Positions 17,593-28,424 of a DNA stretch of 64,000 nt are shown in pieces. The DNA comes from G963422275 sp963422275 (lineage in GTDB: Bacteria > Pseudomonadota > Alphaproteobacteria > Rhodobacterales > Rhodobacteraceae). The number at the start of each line of letters is the position of its first letter. The first letter of the stretch is position 1. Position numbers and translations under genes: made by a program. Below the pieces are notes generated by a model, which saw only the letters and a list, made by a program, of their open reading frames with translations, did not search any database and was not told where the DNA came from. The stretch lies in contig OY729418.1 in assembly GCA_963422275.1 (NCBI GenBank), positions 2,728,001-2,792,000 of the forward strand, given 5' to 3'.

Positions 17593-18230
17593 ATAAGGAC
17601 TGTTGCGAAAGCGGGCATTTTTCTCTGCATTTCGCCTTCCGAAGCCGGTTGCCGCGCCTGTGACGGCGGCTGATCGGTGGCGGCAACGATTTTAGTGCCC
17701 AAAGGCGTGGTTTCAGCCCCCGATGCACCGCATCGGGCAGGTTTGGGACAGACTCCGGCCCTCAGGCCACGGCAAGCTTGATCAGGTTGACCGCCTTGAG
17801 CCGGGTCGGCGCCATCGCCTTCAGGGTCAAGTTCCGTCTCCATGGCCCGCCATCCCATGAACCGGGACCACGCCGCCCGGAACATGATCCCCGACTGGAT
17901 ATCCGCCGCGGCGAGGTAGGTGTGGTTGGCCGCGCTGGACATCCCCTTGTCGACTAGCACGCGCCCCGCTCTCCACGACCATTGCGTCAAACACCGCCAC
18001 GTTCCCGACTTTCAGGCCGCGGTCCTGCAGCTAGCGGCTGCCCTCCGACAGAAGCGCCGCGTCAAGACCGCGCTGACCGGGCAGCCGGCTAAACCGGCAG
18101 GTCATCGTGTGGTCGGGGCAACGCTCAAGCATCGACCGCCCGACGGACGGCATGAAGTCGAAACACCCCGCCAACGCCTGCTTGAACTCCTGGTCCGACA
18201 GCGAGCGCCGGCCGTTTCATGGATGCACCC
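17593..18230 (-). mobile_element. degenerate IS5-superfamily element (family B), transposase remnant
   Basis: On the minus strand, broken frames read as an IS5-type transposase. SDQEFKQALAGCFDFMPSVG, CPDHTMTCRFSRLPGQRGLD and, in another frame, VDKGMSSAANHTYLAAADIQ and SGIMFRA correspond to the family's LSD-EFE-AL, DH-TI-RFR and DK-Y-S-A--YL-ARGI motifs. Stops and frameshifts show it is dead. The lower end carries CTGTTGCGAAA (17594-17604), which recurs at other copies in this window. The 18231-18543 stretch beyond it, up to the druE stop, contains nothing I recognise. Confidence 0.6.
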
Positions 18231-18543
18231 ATCGTCCAGACATGCACCGTGGAAGACCGGTTCGCGGGACGAAAGCCCCTGATTCCCCGTGCCGCCAGCA
18301 TTGCCATGACCAGCGAAGGGGGATGTTGAAACGGCCAAAAGGAAAGTTCGGCGGAAGTTTCCACGCACGGTTGTGGTGAAGCCGCGCAGCCATCAGCCAA
18401 GCGCGGCGGAGATACGCGAGGCTACAAAGACGGCCACCAGCCAAGACCCGCTGGTACGGGCACTTTTGCGACGCGCTAGGATCGTCGATAACCCAAGCGC
18501 CCGAGTGGTGACTTTCGTATATAATCTCCAAGTAATGGGTCAG

Positions 18544-21500
18544 TCAGTGATTGGAGACTTCGAGAAACACGCTGCACTCTTTCGGCCTTGACATGAGGTT
18601 ATCGATTCCTGCCGTGATATCCCACCGAACACTTAACTGCTCCCCTTCGTCAAGAGTTTTCGCCCGCACCACGCGATCGTGAAAATGCCCATCACCTTTA
18701 AATCTCGGATCGAACTTGGTCGCAAACATCAGTGCTGCGCTTTCGATCTCAGCCCGCATGGCGCTTGCTTGGGTGGATGGCGACTCATGATCCAGATGAT
18801 CCGGGTTCCAAGTTATCGTTACCTCTTCCAAGTGAGCCCCCGAATCAGCGAATTCCTTGAGGAAAGAAGCCAGCCGATTGCGATTCTTCTGTCGTGCGCC
18901 ACACCATGGATCCTCGATCCGAACTGATACGCGTCGCCCCTTGATCGGTTCAAACAGTTGCTGGATGTTCCTGGGCTCGCCGGGCTTGAATCTAAACACT
19001 TGAAACGAATCCACTAGCGCGGAGAGTGGACTTGAAAGCAGTTGGGCTTTGTCGCTGATCGATGACAGCCAGCTTTGGGTTCCTCTGACTTCGCTCTGGT
19101 GACTCACACCCGCTAGCGCTCCCTCCAGAACTGGTGGCATGTCATTTGAGGTGTAGTATTCGTGCATTTTCTTAAAAACCAGAACCGAAAGCCGTGGCGC
19201 AATCGACAATTGACTCATTGGCACTGATGAAAATTTCAGCTGGCCCGCTTGTTCGCAGGGTACCAGTCGCTTGGCGATCTCGCGATCGACACCCGTAGCC
19301 AGTTTTTGGGCGACTGAGTCGGGCGCAATCAGAAAGAAGGCCTTGCGCCCCTCACCTTTATCAAGCCAATTCCTGAGCGCGATAGCGCTCGTGAGCGCCT
19401 CTCCGCGATTTTTTGCCCCAAAGAGCTGCTGACCAGCGATGGCGATTATGTCTTCCGCATTCTCCAAACGGACTGGCAGTGTCGTTGCAGCAGGCTGAGG
19501 CACTGGGACGGCCGTTTCCGGCGCGTGAGCAGGTCTAGGCGCGTTTTTTTCCAGCAGGACGCGAAGCCAAGCGAGAACCGGATGCCGCTTGAACTTGTCC
19601 CACACTCTTTGGTTGGAGTAATCGTTCAGGCAATGTCCACAGCTGGTCTCGCAGTTTTCCCCTTTCGGGCAGTCCAGAATCGCCACCGTGCGCGAAATCA
19701 GGGCACGAGCTGAAAACCGGGGTTCCTCCAACAATCGACGGCAGTAGCCTGCGCCGCCGGGAATCGCGTCTGACAGGACAACAACCGGCACACTGCCCGG
19801 AAGCTCGAAGATCGATCTGAGATCCCGAGGATCGGTGCCTAGAAGATCAGCCGCTGCCAACCGGACCGCTTCCGCCAAAGTGCGCAGGAATCCATCTCGG
19901 TCCGCACGGCGTTCATGCTCGGTTAGCCCCTTATGAGGCGGAAGTGCCTGTTCAATTCGGATGGCTCTCAAATCCGTCTCGAATTTATGCGCAAGGTCCA
20001 CCGGCCACTTCAGGCTCTTGTTCGGACAGGGATCGCCTGTGCGGGGATTTTTGTGGGGAGATGGCACCTCAACCCCGCCGACAGTTCCGACAGGAGACGG
20101 GCGAGCAAACTCGCAGACTTTGCACCAAAGATATCCGGTCCCTTGCGGCCCCCTGTTAAGCACGAGCATCTGTCCGCAGGGAGAGTCGTCCCGGGGCACC
20201 GCAGGCGCGAAAAAGCTGGTGACCAGTGCAAGGTCGGATCCCGTGAAATCCTTGGGTCTTGCGCGAGTCAGCAGCCGAGCTTCATCTACTGGCTTCACGC
20301 GCAAACGACTGGCGCCCGGGTCTCGACCCTCTCGATCCACATAGGAGGTCAGGAAGCCGATCGGTTCCACAAATGCTCTGCGTTGGCCTTGCGATGTCAT
20401 TTCACACAGCGGACAATTGTCTTCGAAGGCATTCCACGTGTACTGTATCTCCACGTGCTGGCATGTCGTGCAAATCCGATGGTACCCTCTTTCCATCCAA
20501 ATGTCGCTGCTCCCATGCGTCGAGCGTTTGGTTATTCCGGCACTCGTCCAGATCCGCCCTCCGGCCACAACCTCCGAGCCGGGCGCGTATTCGGCGATCG
20601 CAATGCTTGCATCGCGGTCAAGCTGTAGTTCGCGATCATTGTGGCCCGTTGCACCGCGTTCTGTCACGATCTCAAGATGCATGGAGTGAACCGGAAAACT
20701 ATAGGTCGGGATCACAGCATTGCGAGACAGGGTTTCGACGAGAAAGCGATCGAGATACTTTTTCATATTTCCGTGTATGCTTCGCATTCGGCCTGCTGCT
20801 CGCGCTTTCTCCCATTCGGATGCATCAGGGGCAGCAACGATGCCTTCCTCCGCTTTGAAGTCTTCCTGCATTTTGCGCCATCTCTCGGCAGTCACTTTCA
20901 CCCAACGATTCACTTCACTCTGCAGATGCTCGGCAAGGCTTGCACCGGTTAAGCCGATGGGTGCCAAGCGAGGCGGAAGGCCGCCAATCATGTGTTCTGC
21001 CATGTCCAAAGCGGCTTTCCCTTCCTCTGTTCCAAGCCACTCGGCTAAATCAGCAATGACAGTCTGTTCCGCCTCAACGGTCAACTGGTCGCCCAAGACA
21101 TCGTGCAATCTTGGAGCCCCTGTACGAACCTGTCCCGCAAGGCGACGGTCCAGCCATCCTGACAAAGCACAGGACACCTGATGACGTCTAAAGAAACTGG
21201 GGTTGTCCAGAGTGAGGTAGGGAGCCGGAGGTGGGCTCTCAAGATAACCTTTAAGTGCGCGAAACTGGGCTTGGTCGTAACGGCTCGACCGTGCCATCAT
21301 GAGTGCGATCGGCGCGGCTTGGGCACGACGACCCGCGCGTCCTGCACGCTGCTGATAGTTGGCAATGCCGGGAGGCACGTTCCGGCAAAATACCGCCTCG
21401 AGATCCCCGATATCGATTCCCATTTCCATGGTGGTAGTGCAACTCAGGACATTGACTTCCCCCTGACGAAACCGCTCCTCTATCTCACCTCTCTCCCTGT

Positions 21501-24477
21501 CCCCGATTGCTGCCGTGTGTTCTCGAGCGATCCCGCTCAACGGTTTTGCCAGATATCGAGTAACGTAATGATTTTGAAGCTGCATCCTGGTACGCTCATC
21601 TTGCAATATCTTTTCTGTTCGGCCCTTGCAGTACCATGCCGTGCAGACGCCTTTCAGGTCCACCTGCGATGTTGCACCACAGCTTTGGCAACGGAACAGC
21701 GGCTCATCCGAGACTAGCGAGAATCGTAGCGCAGCGAGGTTCAAAACAAAGCCATGCCCACCTGCCATCAAAAGGCGGCTAGAACGAGGACGGATCGTTT
21801 CTTTCCAGAATGCAGTCAGAAGGTCGCTTGCTGCAGTTGAGGCGAAACCAAGGCGATCCTCCATCACCCAGAGCAGACGGTTGGACCGACCCGAATCCGA
21901 CAGAATAGTCCTTAGCCTTCGACTTGCGTTCGTTCTCGTCAAATTCCAAGAGATCTTCGAACTGGCTTGCCCCTTGCCCCAGATAGAATCGTCGGTTAAA
22001 TCAATCATTTCAAGAGAATTTATGGCACGTGAATGTCGGATCAGGTCAAGCAGAAACTTCACCATCCCTGGCGCCAAATCCCGATGCTCGCGCGGCATCA
22101 GATCTGCCAAGCGTCGTGAAACGGCATCGACGCCCTGATAGGTCAGCTTCACCAGTCCAAGGGATTCCAGCGAAACGCGCAGCGGGCCACCACAAAATTC
22201 TGCTGCAATCAAAGCCAAGAGACGATCCTTGGCATTTGACGTGCTCATTGGTTCGGGGTTGCGGCGATCGTAGAGGCGGAATCCTCCTCGGCGGAGCATG
22301 CTCCAAGCCCCGTCTCGCAAGCTGAGCAGATCGAGAGGCCCGGTCCTCTCGCGTTCGAGGAACCGAACTATGGCTGCACGGATCGCCTGGTCGCGGGACG
22401 TTCGTTCAAAGAATGGCGCAAAAAACGCAGCGTCCTGTCGGCTGTCTGCGAAAACCAGCAAATTGCGACCGTTCATTGGCGCCTCGATCGACTTGCCGGC
22501 TGGAGCCGGCAACGCTTCAATCAGCGCTTGCGCGGAAACGGCTGCTAGTGCATCATCACCAGGATGGATCAAGGTAACCGGCTCTGCAAAGCGTCTGCCT
22601 TGGTGCCCGCAAGACACACACCTGCGGACGTATGTGCGACGTTCTTCCGAGTCCTCCATCATTGGGGCAGGCTCGAGGGACAAGATGCCTTCGCCTAGGT
22701 CATCCATCGTTTCACCGGTGTTCGGATCGAAATCGATACGGTTCTCCACAGTCTCCTGAACCATCGAGTCTTCATCGTCCAACTCAGATGCCACAGAGCC
22801 CGCGGCCGTTAGCCTCAACACCCTTCGCTTCGCTGCTGGACTGATATCCGGGCGTGAATTCAGCGTCCGTCCGTCATCCCAGACCTCAATGTAGGGTTCT
22901 CCGCAATTTCGACAGACTAGAAGTGGATAGGCCGGAGCCCCGTCAATATGCATTCCCGTTCGCGACAGGCGAAAATCCTTCCAATGCTCCGAGTCATCCG
23001 CCGAAAGGCGCAAAGTCACGCCGTCCACCCCAGATGCAGCGAGGTGATAGCGCGCGGGCAACAACGGAAACGCTCCTGGTACCGATGGTTTGGCTAGCAC
23101 TCCAAGGGAGATCAAAGCAGTCAGCGCTTTTTGCGCCTCCTGATCTGGGGTGGACGCAAATACCCGCCTCGCCAGATCCTCAAAGGGAAGTGCTTGCCCA
23201 TTCAGCGCGTCCGCGGCCAACCGAACCTCCTTCCGCGGCGCGAGAGCTTTAATGAGACCGTCCCCGAACGATTGCGCCTTGTCCAGAACGAACTGCTCCA
23301 AACCCGCCACCTCCACGGCCTCGTTCCAGTCATCCACGAGATATTCCTCGTTTTCAGCGGTGATCACATAGTTATTTCGCAGAGTGGTCAGAATCTCTCC
23401 GAGAGAAATCCAGTCATCTACTGGCAGCTCGGCCTGGGAAGCGCCTTTCTTGAGGTCTGGATGCAATTCACGCTCGGATGTAATAACCGCTCCGTCACCG
23501 CTCGGAAAAGACTCGCCGAACAGGTCTTCCGCGAAACGCGCTAGTTCCTCGCGCCTAGAGGGGTCAAGGCTCGCCGATGTGCCGACGCAGTGGATTGTCC
23601 CGGGTTTCGCACCCAAGCGAACCTTGAGTTTCCGCAGCAAAAAGGCGACTTCGATTGCTTGCGCCCCTGAGTAAGTGTGTATTTCGTCCAGCACGAGCCA
23701 ACGCAACTGGGCCCCAGCCAGTAGCGGCCGATTTCGAGGCAGCAGCAAAATATGCTCCAGCATCGCATAGTTCGTAACCAGAATATGCGGGGGCTTGGCG
23801 AGCATTTCGTCACGAGCCAGGAGCCAGTTGCAAGGTGCCTTGTAGGCTTCAGGAAAATTGGACTGGAAGGTGGGCGTCTCGATCAGCTTTGGCTCCTCGT
23901 CACCACGCGTCGCGTTGGAGCGGACTTGACCCGTGAAGCGACCCAAAGTGATCCCGGGGTCTCCCAGGTCCCGGAACAGCAAGCGCGCAATGCGGTGCAT
24001 CTGATCGTTGGCCAGCGCGTTCAAGGGGTAGATCAGGATCGCCCGAATCCCAAACTTCTGAAGTTTCCCCTGTTCAAGCAAATCATCCACAAGGGGATAC
24101 AAAAAGGCCTCAGTCTTGCCGGAACCGGTTCCGGTTGCAACGAGATAGTTCTCGTCTCGATTGATTGCTGCCGCTTGGTGAAGGTGAAGCGGTCGCTCGT
24201 ACAGCAACCGCCCCTCGTCGCTGTTTGCCAGCTTGGTCCAAGCCTTGTCCAGCACGCCCTCTTCGGCGAATTTCTTGATTGAACCACCTTTCTCGAAATC
24301 TGGAAGACTCTCGACAAACGGCCCTTTAACCAAGTTGGCCTTCGCGCAGGCTCTCACGATGGCTTTGGACAGACGCGGCGCTCTCGCTGGCGAAACCGGA
24401 GAGGCGGTCGTGATGTACCGTGTCAGAACGTTGCTGAGTTTCTCCTTGAAGTTAAGCGGATTCAGTTCTGCAGTCAT
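18544..24477 (-). CDS. druE: DruE-like giant helicase, Druantia type III defence system
   Basis: This 1977-residue protein has a superfamily 2 helicase core. Walker A is ATGTGSGKT (114-122), motif II is DEIH (264-267), GTSASLD follows, and motif VI QRAGRAGRR lies near 1045. Several Cys pairs suggest zinc sites (CRNCG, CVSCG, CQSCG). A DUF1998 module near 1500-1640 contains VLSDAIPGGAGYC and CETSCGHCLNDY. The last ~140 residues resemble a phospholipase-D-like MIT_C fold (RIEDPWCGARQ, HDRVV, WDITAGID). DruE with DUF1998 is the hallmark helicase of Druantia anti-phage systems. Its ATG overlaps the druH stop by 4 nt. The substrate DNA or RNA structure is unknown. Confidence 0.85.
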   Translation of the reverse strand: MTAELNPLNFKEKLSNVLTRYITTASPVSPARAPRLSKAIVRACAKANLVKGPFVESLPDFEKGGSIKKFAEEGVLDKAWTKLANSDEGRLLYERPLHLHQAAAINRDENYLVATGTGSGKTEAFLYPLVDDLLEQGKLQKFGIRAILIYPLNALANDQMHRIARLLFRDLGDPGITLGRFTGQVRSNATRGDEEPKLIETPTFQSNFPEAYKAPCNWLLARDEMLAKPPHILVTNYAMLEHILLLPRNRPLLAGAQLRWLVLDEIHTYSGAQAIEVAFLLRKLKVRLGAKPGTIHCVGTSASLDPSRREELARFAEDLFGESFPSGDGAVITSERELHPDLKKGASQAELPVDDWISLGEILTTLRNNYVITAENEEYLVDDWNEAVEVAGLEQFVLDKAQSFGDGLIKALAPRKEVRLAADALNGQALPFEDLARRVFASTPDQEAQKALTALISLGVLAKPSVPGAFPLLPARYHLAASGVDGVTLRLSADDSEHWKDFRLSRTGMHIDGAPAYPLLVCRNCGEPYIEVWDDGRTLNSRPDISPAAKRRVLRLTAAGSVASELDDEDSMVQETVENRIDFDPNTGETMDDLGEGILSLEPAPMMEDSEERRTYVRRCVSCGHQGRRFAEPVTLIHPGDDALAAVSAQALIEALPAPAGKSIEAPMNGRNLLVFADSRQDAAFFAPFFERTSRDQAIRAAIVRFLERERTGPLDLLSLRDGAWSMLRRGGFRLYDRRNPEPMSTSNAKDRLLALIAAEFCGGPLRVSLESLGLVKLTYQGVDAVSRRLADLMPREHRDLAPGMVKFLLDLIRHSRAINSLEMIDLTDDSIWGKGQASSKISWNLTRTNASRRLRTILSDSGRSNRLLWVMEDRLGFASTAASDLLTAFWKETIRPRSSRLLMAGGHGFVLNLAALRFSLVSDEPLFRCQSCGATSQVDLKGVCTAWYCKGRTEKILQDERTRMQLQNHYVTRYLAKPLSGIAREHTAAIGDRERGEIEERFRQGEVNVLSCTTTMEMGIDIGDLEAVFCRNVPPGIANYQQRAGRAGRRAQAAPIALMMARSSRYDQAQFRALKGYLESPPPAPYLTLDNPSFFRRHQVSCALSGWLDRRLAGQVRTGAPRLHDVLGDQLTVEAEQTVIADLAEWLGTEEGKAALDMAEHMIGGLPPRLAPIGLTGASLAEHLQSEVNRWVKVTAERWRKMQEDFKAEEGIVAAPDASEWEKARAAGRMRSIHGNMKKYLDRFLVETLSRNAVIPTYSFPVHSMHLEIVTERGATGHNDRELQLDRDASIAIAEYAPGSEVVAGGRIWTSAGITKRSTHGSSDIWMERGYHRICTTCQHVEIQYTWNAFEDNCPLCEMTSQGQRRAFVEPIGFLTSYVDREGRDPGASRLRVKPVDEARLLTRARPKDFTGSDLALVTSFFAPAVPRDDSPCGQMLVLNRGPQGTGYLWCKVCEFARPSPVGTVGGVEVPSPHKNPRTGDPCPNKSLKWPVDLAHKFETDLRAIRIEQALPPHKGLTEHERRADRDGFLRTLAEAVRLAAADLLGTDPRDLRSIFELPGSVPVVVLSDAIPGGAGYCRRLLEEPRFSARALISRTVAILDCPKGENCETSCGHCLNDYSNQRVWDKFKRHPVLAWLRVLLEKNAPRPAHAPETAVPVPQPAATTLPVRLENAEDIIAIAGQQLFGAKNRGEALTSAIALRNWLDKGEGRKAFFLIAPDSVAQKLATGVDREIAKRLVPCEQAGQLKFSSVPMSQLSIAPRLSVLVFKKMHEYYTSNDMPPVLEGALAGVSHQSEVRGTQSWLSSISDKAQLLSSPLSALVDSFQVFRFKPGEPRNIQQLFEPIKGRRVSVRIEDPWCGARQKNRNRLASFLKEFADSGAHLEEVTITWNPDHLDHESPSTQASAMRAEIESAALMFATKFDPRFKGDGHFHDRVVRAKTLDEGEQLSVRWDITAGIDNLMSRPKECSVFLEVSNH

Positions 24478-27400
24478 GGCCGTTCCTTAGCAATCTGCCA
24501 CACGAGGAGAAAAAAGGTGAACAGTTCGGGAGCAAGTCGGAGCAGGGACGAAAAAGCGCGAAGAGACTTGGTTGATCGCCAATCGAGTCTCGCTTGAAGT
24601 TCCTCGATAATTTTTTCCATTTTTCCCATGCGGCTTGCATGGGCGAGCATCGAAAGTGAAGCCGCAGCCCAAAGATCAATGTTGTTCGGTTCCTCTTGTT
24701 CCTCTAGCCGTGCGGGAACAGGAGGACGATCCGCTTTCGGTGTCATCTCCCAAGCTGTTTGAATCAAATGATGCAAAACTCTCTCCTGCCGGCGATTGGA
24801 ACCTGTCTCGGCCTCATTGCCGGTGAACATTTCTGCCGATTCCAATCGTTCTACAAAGCGAAGATGAGCGGCTCGCCAATGATCGGGACCTAAAATCGAG
24901 GCACCTCGCCAGAACCAGCCAGCGGCTGGATCATCATCGATCATAGGCAGGATTTCAAAGAATTTTTGCGGTTTAAATCCTCTTAGCTCCACGCCCTTGT
25001 TCTCCGCCTCATTAGAGTTGGCGAAAGAAAAATATACCGTTGGATGCAGCTGGGACTGGTTCCGGAGACGCGTCTGACCAAGAGAAAACAGTTTAGCCAT
25101 TTCCGAAACGCCGGGGTCCGGCGAAACCGACAACCCGGCGAAAGCAGCGGTTGGCGCACCGTATAGACGAGGCCGCAACTGGATCGGATGCGCAACAGGA
25201 ACCCAGGAGGCAACAGTGTGTTCAGGTGGTTGGATGGCGGCCGCCATCATCAACGCTCCCTGTCCGCCCGGTTGTTCTGCCAAGGCATAGCCCAATGCTT
25301 GCCAACGCGACATGAGAGATGTCTCGATCTCCGTCCAACACTCGATAGCGTAACAATCTGCCAGCCAGCGACTCAGTGCCTCAAAGCGGTTTTGCAAACT
25401 TGTGTCGAGTTCACCCGCATGACGGTTCCCGAAAGTGATTGCATAAGTGTCGCCGCGCCCATTTCGCAAAGGCCGCCATGTACCATGCTCTTCGCGTTCC
25501 ACCTCAGGACGAACCAAAATCCGGGCAAGGGACAGTCCATCGGAGATCTTTGACGCTGAGACTGCCAGTTCGATCTCCGTTGGATTCCCGTTCGGCAGAT
25601 CGACGAATAGCCATGGTGGCGGGCGAGAAGAAACCGGACGACGTCCCAGTCCAGCCTCAACGAATTCAAGACATCCCAGTTCATCCTCCACTTGAAGCGC
25701 AAGTGCGTCCACGGGAGTCTCAAAGAGAAGGCGGACGCGGACACCATCAGGATGAGTTGGCATGAACTTGATTGATGCCGGTTCTAAGGAACGAGCAATC
25801 TCAAACAGCAAAAACTCGGAACCCGTTCCCCGACGAAGAACCACTTTGTCGTTGCTTGCAGGCTCGAGCATCTCGCGCAACGCGAGGTTGCGGGAGAGTC
25901 CATGAGCGAATGGCCGATCTTCTTGCCGCCCGCGAACAATTAGTTTGGCCTTGGCGTCAGGACAGCGGATAGTCAGCGTATCAAAACGGTTCTCTTCGCC
26001 TATTGTGAGCCGCGTGCCATTCGGCATTACGGTCACCGCCCCGTCTTGTCGCCGCCTAGTCACGACAACATCGGGCCAAGGCAGATCGAAAGGGATGAAC
26101 CTTTCCTCGATTTCGAACGTTGCGCGTGCCGCCAAATAACCGCCAGCGGCTTCAAGGCTCAATCGACCGCTACTGTCCAGCATTGCATGCCGCGACTGCT
26201 CCGACACGAAATTCTTTGGCATTGTTTCACTGTCAAAGACGAACCCATCGGTTCCCTTGAAAGTTGGCCATACCCAAACTTCCAAAGCAACGCCGGAACT
26301 TCGCATGGACTGCGATCCATTCTTTGGCACCAACAGATCGACGCGCATGCGCAATGGGTCCTGCCTGATCGAATCAGGAAGCGGTGACAGGAGCGTGGCG
26401 ACACAGACTTCTGCAAATCCCTTGATGACAGAGACCTCGATGTCCTCGTGCTCTGATCCAACCATTACACGCAGATGGCGTGTTTCGTCGTGTTCAGATC
26501 CTGTCTCGATGTGAAGCGTGGCAGCGGAGCCATAAAGCGGTCCACGGGCCCCATTCGCCACCCGGTCGCCGTGAACAGTCAGGCGGCGGCGGAGCTTTGC
26601 CCGCATCCGCATCACGCCCTGGTCATTGACGAGATCGATGGGCTGGGACCCCAATCGTGTGAACAAGACGAAACCCGATTCACCTGCTTCCAGTGCGGGC
26701 TCACCATCTAGCGAGAAAGGACGCCGAGACAGCACCACTGCATTGGAGGTGTCGATCACAATTTCACTGGAGGTCTCTCTGCTTTCCTTCACCATATACC
26801 CGGTCGCTTGGTCGAAAACCGCGAATCCGGCTGTTGCTGGCAAGAATTCGATCTCACCGTCTTGTTCACCCAAACTCCAGCGCAGGAGAACAGGCCAAGG
26901 TTGCTGCAGCACCCAGTCTTCGCCACCACGGAGCCGAAATGGGTGAGAGTCCTTATCGTGCCAAAGCTTGACTCGGCCCTCGACTCTCGGCAAGCGCAGG
27001 GCAAGGCCATCACCGCACCAGAACAACCGCGGTTTGGGTGAGAAAGCCGCTCCGGTGCCGAACTGCCGTTTGGACGCTGTTCTTCCACTCTCAAGAATGT
27101 TGGACAAAGCTTTTTCGAAATGCTCTTCAATGGGCAGCTTGGCTGCAAAGGCTTTCCGGTCCTGACGAATTCGAGCGTAAAGGGTGGCGTGCCAAGCAGT
27201 TTCGTCCCAGCTGACCGCACGGCGTGGTGTGACAACACTTGGAGGCAGGAACTCCAAAGAATCGTCTTCCCACCTGTTCAGCATAGCTGTTGCCTGTGTC
27301 GGCGGTGGTCCAAAAGCCTCCTCTTGGCGGACGAATGCCTGAACAAGATGCGGCAAAAGCGCGATGGGCACACCCGCGTGGAGCAAATAGACATCGACCA

Positions 27401-27767
27401 GCCGATCGAACCCCCGGGTTGGCAGTCCAAGCTTCTCGCAAACACGGCAGAAGCTCTGAAAAAGAACTTGACGAGTCTTGTGTTGGCCTAAGGAAACGCC
27501 CAAGGCCTGTTCGATGTGAATGTAAATTGCATGATCGGCATCACCATACGCCTCACTCAACGCTTGTGCCACGCACCAAGCCGCCACATAGGGGTACTCT
27601 CTAAACAAGCTTGGAATCAGGCTTGGGCAGCCTTGCAAATATGCTCGTGTCTTCTCAAGAGCAGGCTTTGCTAGATGGTGCGGAGCCTCGGCGAGACCGA
27701 TAAATGGAGGGGAATGTGGCGAGTTGAGGGATCTGCTCAACAGGAAATCTGTGGTACGGCAAGCCAT
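24474..27767 (-). CDS. druH: DruH-like protein, Druantia type III defence system
   Basis: This protein of about 1097 residues is first in a two-gene operon with druE. It has no recognisable catalytic motif. The N-terminal ~250 residues are helical (YPYVAAWCVAQALSEAYGDA), the rest is beta-rich and rich in Trp/Arg, and the C-terminal ~120 residues are helical again. Size, position and lack of known domains match DruH (the STY4851/ECs_5259 family), which pairs with DruE in Druantia type III. I chose the ATG at 27767; a TTG 60 nt upstream is possible. Assignment rests mainly on gene pairing and length, plus family resemblance from memory. Confidence 0.75.
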   Translation of the reverse strand: MACRTTDFLLSRSLNSPHSPPFIGLAEAPHHLAKPALEKTRAYLQGCPSLIPSLFREYPYVAAWCVAQALSEAYGDADHAIYIHIEQALGVSLGQHKTRQVLFQSFCRVCEKLGLPTRGFDRLVDVYLLHAGVPIALLPHLVQAFVRQEEAFGPPPTQATAMLNRWEDDSLEFLPPSVVTPRRAVSWDETAWHATLYARIRQDRKAFAAKLPIEEHFEKALSNILESGRTASKRQFGTGAAFSPKPRLFWCGDGLALRLPRVEGRVKLWHDKDSHPFRLRGGEDWVLQQPWPVLLRWSLGEQDGEIEFLPATAGFAVFDQATGYMVKESRETSSEIVIDTSNAVVLSRRPFSLDGEPALEAGESGFVLFTRLGSQPIDLVNDQGVMRMRAKLRRRLTVHGDRVANGARGPLYGSAATLHIETGSEHDETRHLRVMVGSEHEDIEVSVIKGFAEVCVATLLSPLPDSIRQDPLRMRVDLLVPKNGSQSMRSSGVALEVWVWPTFKGTDGFVFDSETMPKNFVSEQSRHAMLDSSGRLSLEAAGGYLAARATFEIEERFIPFDLPWPDVVVTRRRQDGAVTVMPNGTRLTIGEENRFDTLTIRCPDAKAKLIVRGRQEDRPFAHGLSRNLALREMLEPASNDKVVLRRGTGSEFLLFEIARSLEPASIKFMPTHPDGVRVRLLFETPVDALALQVEDELGCLEFVEAGLGRRPVSSRPPPWLFVDLPNGNPTEIELAVSASKISDGLSLARILVRPEVEREEHGTWRPLRNGRGDTYAITFGNRHAGELDTSLQNRFEALSRWLADCYAIECWTEIETSLMSRWQALGYALAEQPGGQGALMMAAAIQPPEHTVASWVPVAHPIQLRPRLYGAPTAAFAGLSVSPDPGVSEMAKLFSLGQTRLRNQSQLHPTVYFSFANSNEAENKGVELRGFKPQKFFEILPMIDDDPAAGWFWRGASILGPDHWRAAHLRFVERLESAEMFTGNEAETGSNRRQERVLHHLIQTAWEMTPKADRPPVPARLEEQEEPNNIDLWAAASLSMLAHASRMGKMEKIIEELQARLDWRSTKSLRAFSSLLRLAPELFTFFLLVWQIAKERP

Positions 27768-28424
27768 GGTGCTTCTAATTTGAAATCCTGCACTTGTTAG
27801 ACATGTAAAACCTACAGTCAATCCCAAGAACTGCTGGATTTTTGGAGGCTTAATGTGCAGGGGCCGAGGTTCTTCAACGTCTAAACTCGCGAACCCACAG
27901 TTCCTGACTCAGAATTTGATCGGCTCAAGACAGAAGTACTTGCCAAATAAACTGATAGGCTCAATTTGTAATTCGTGGGCATGGCTGATGGACTGGCTCG
28001 CGACTTGCATTGGACATGGGAGACGGGCTGATGAATCGGGTGCGGTTTCAGGACTGGGTTTCGAACATCGATGAGTTGACGGCAGCGCGGTGTTTCGGGG
28101 CAAGGTGTGCAAGCGTGGCCTGTCGTGCGAGCAAGTGCCAATGAGTTCGACCCCACTTGGTGTATGTTCTTGCACGCAGCAGGGCGGTTGCCCGCGCTTC
28201 GGTAGCCGTTACTCCAGCCGCTCTCGTCGCCGATACAGCGACTCATGAATTGCGGCGGGTGAGGAGGCGAGTCGACGTTGCAAGATAGTGAGACAAAGCC
28301 GATGTTCTAGGGGCGTGTGTCGCATCCATCGGATAAGAAGCGTTCAGTTCGGTTCATCTCCTCCCGGACGTAAGCCGTTATCTTAACATAGAGTGCGGTT
28401 TCAGCCTCGGAAAGCAGGTACAAG
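27768..28424. other. intergenic stretch upstream of druH
   Basis: These ~650 bases lie between the defence operon and the first insertion-sequence remnant. Frames are short and show no family resemblance. The AT-rich part close to druH presumably holds its promoter; nothing else could be defined. Confidence 0.4.

Noticed and set aside
18544..24477. DISARM (DrmA/DrmB) or another helicase-DUF1998 defence system
   Set aside because: No methyltransferase, PLD-only protein or separate DUF1998 gene is adjacent; helicase and DUF1998 are in one protein paired with a DruH-sized partner.
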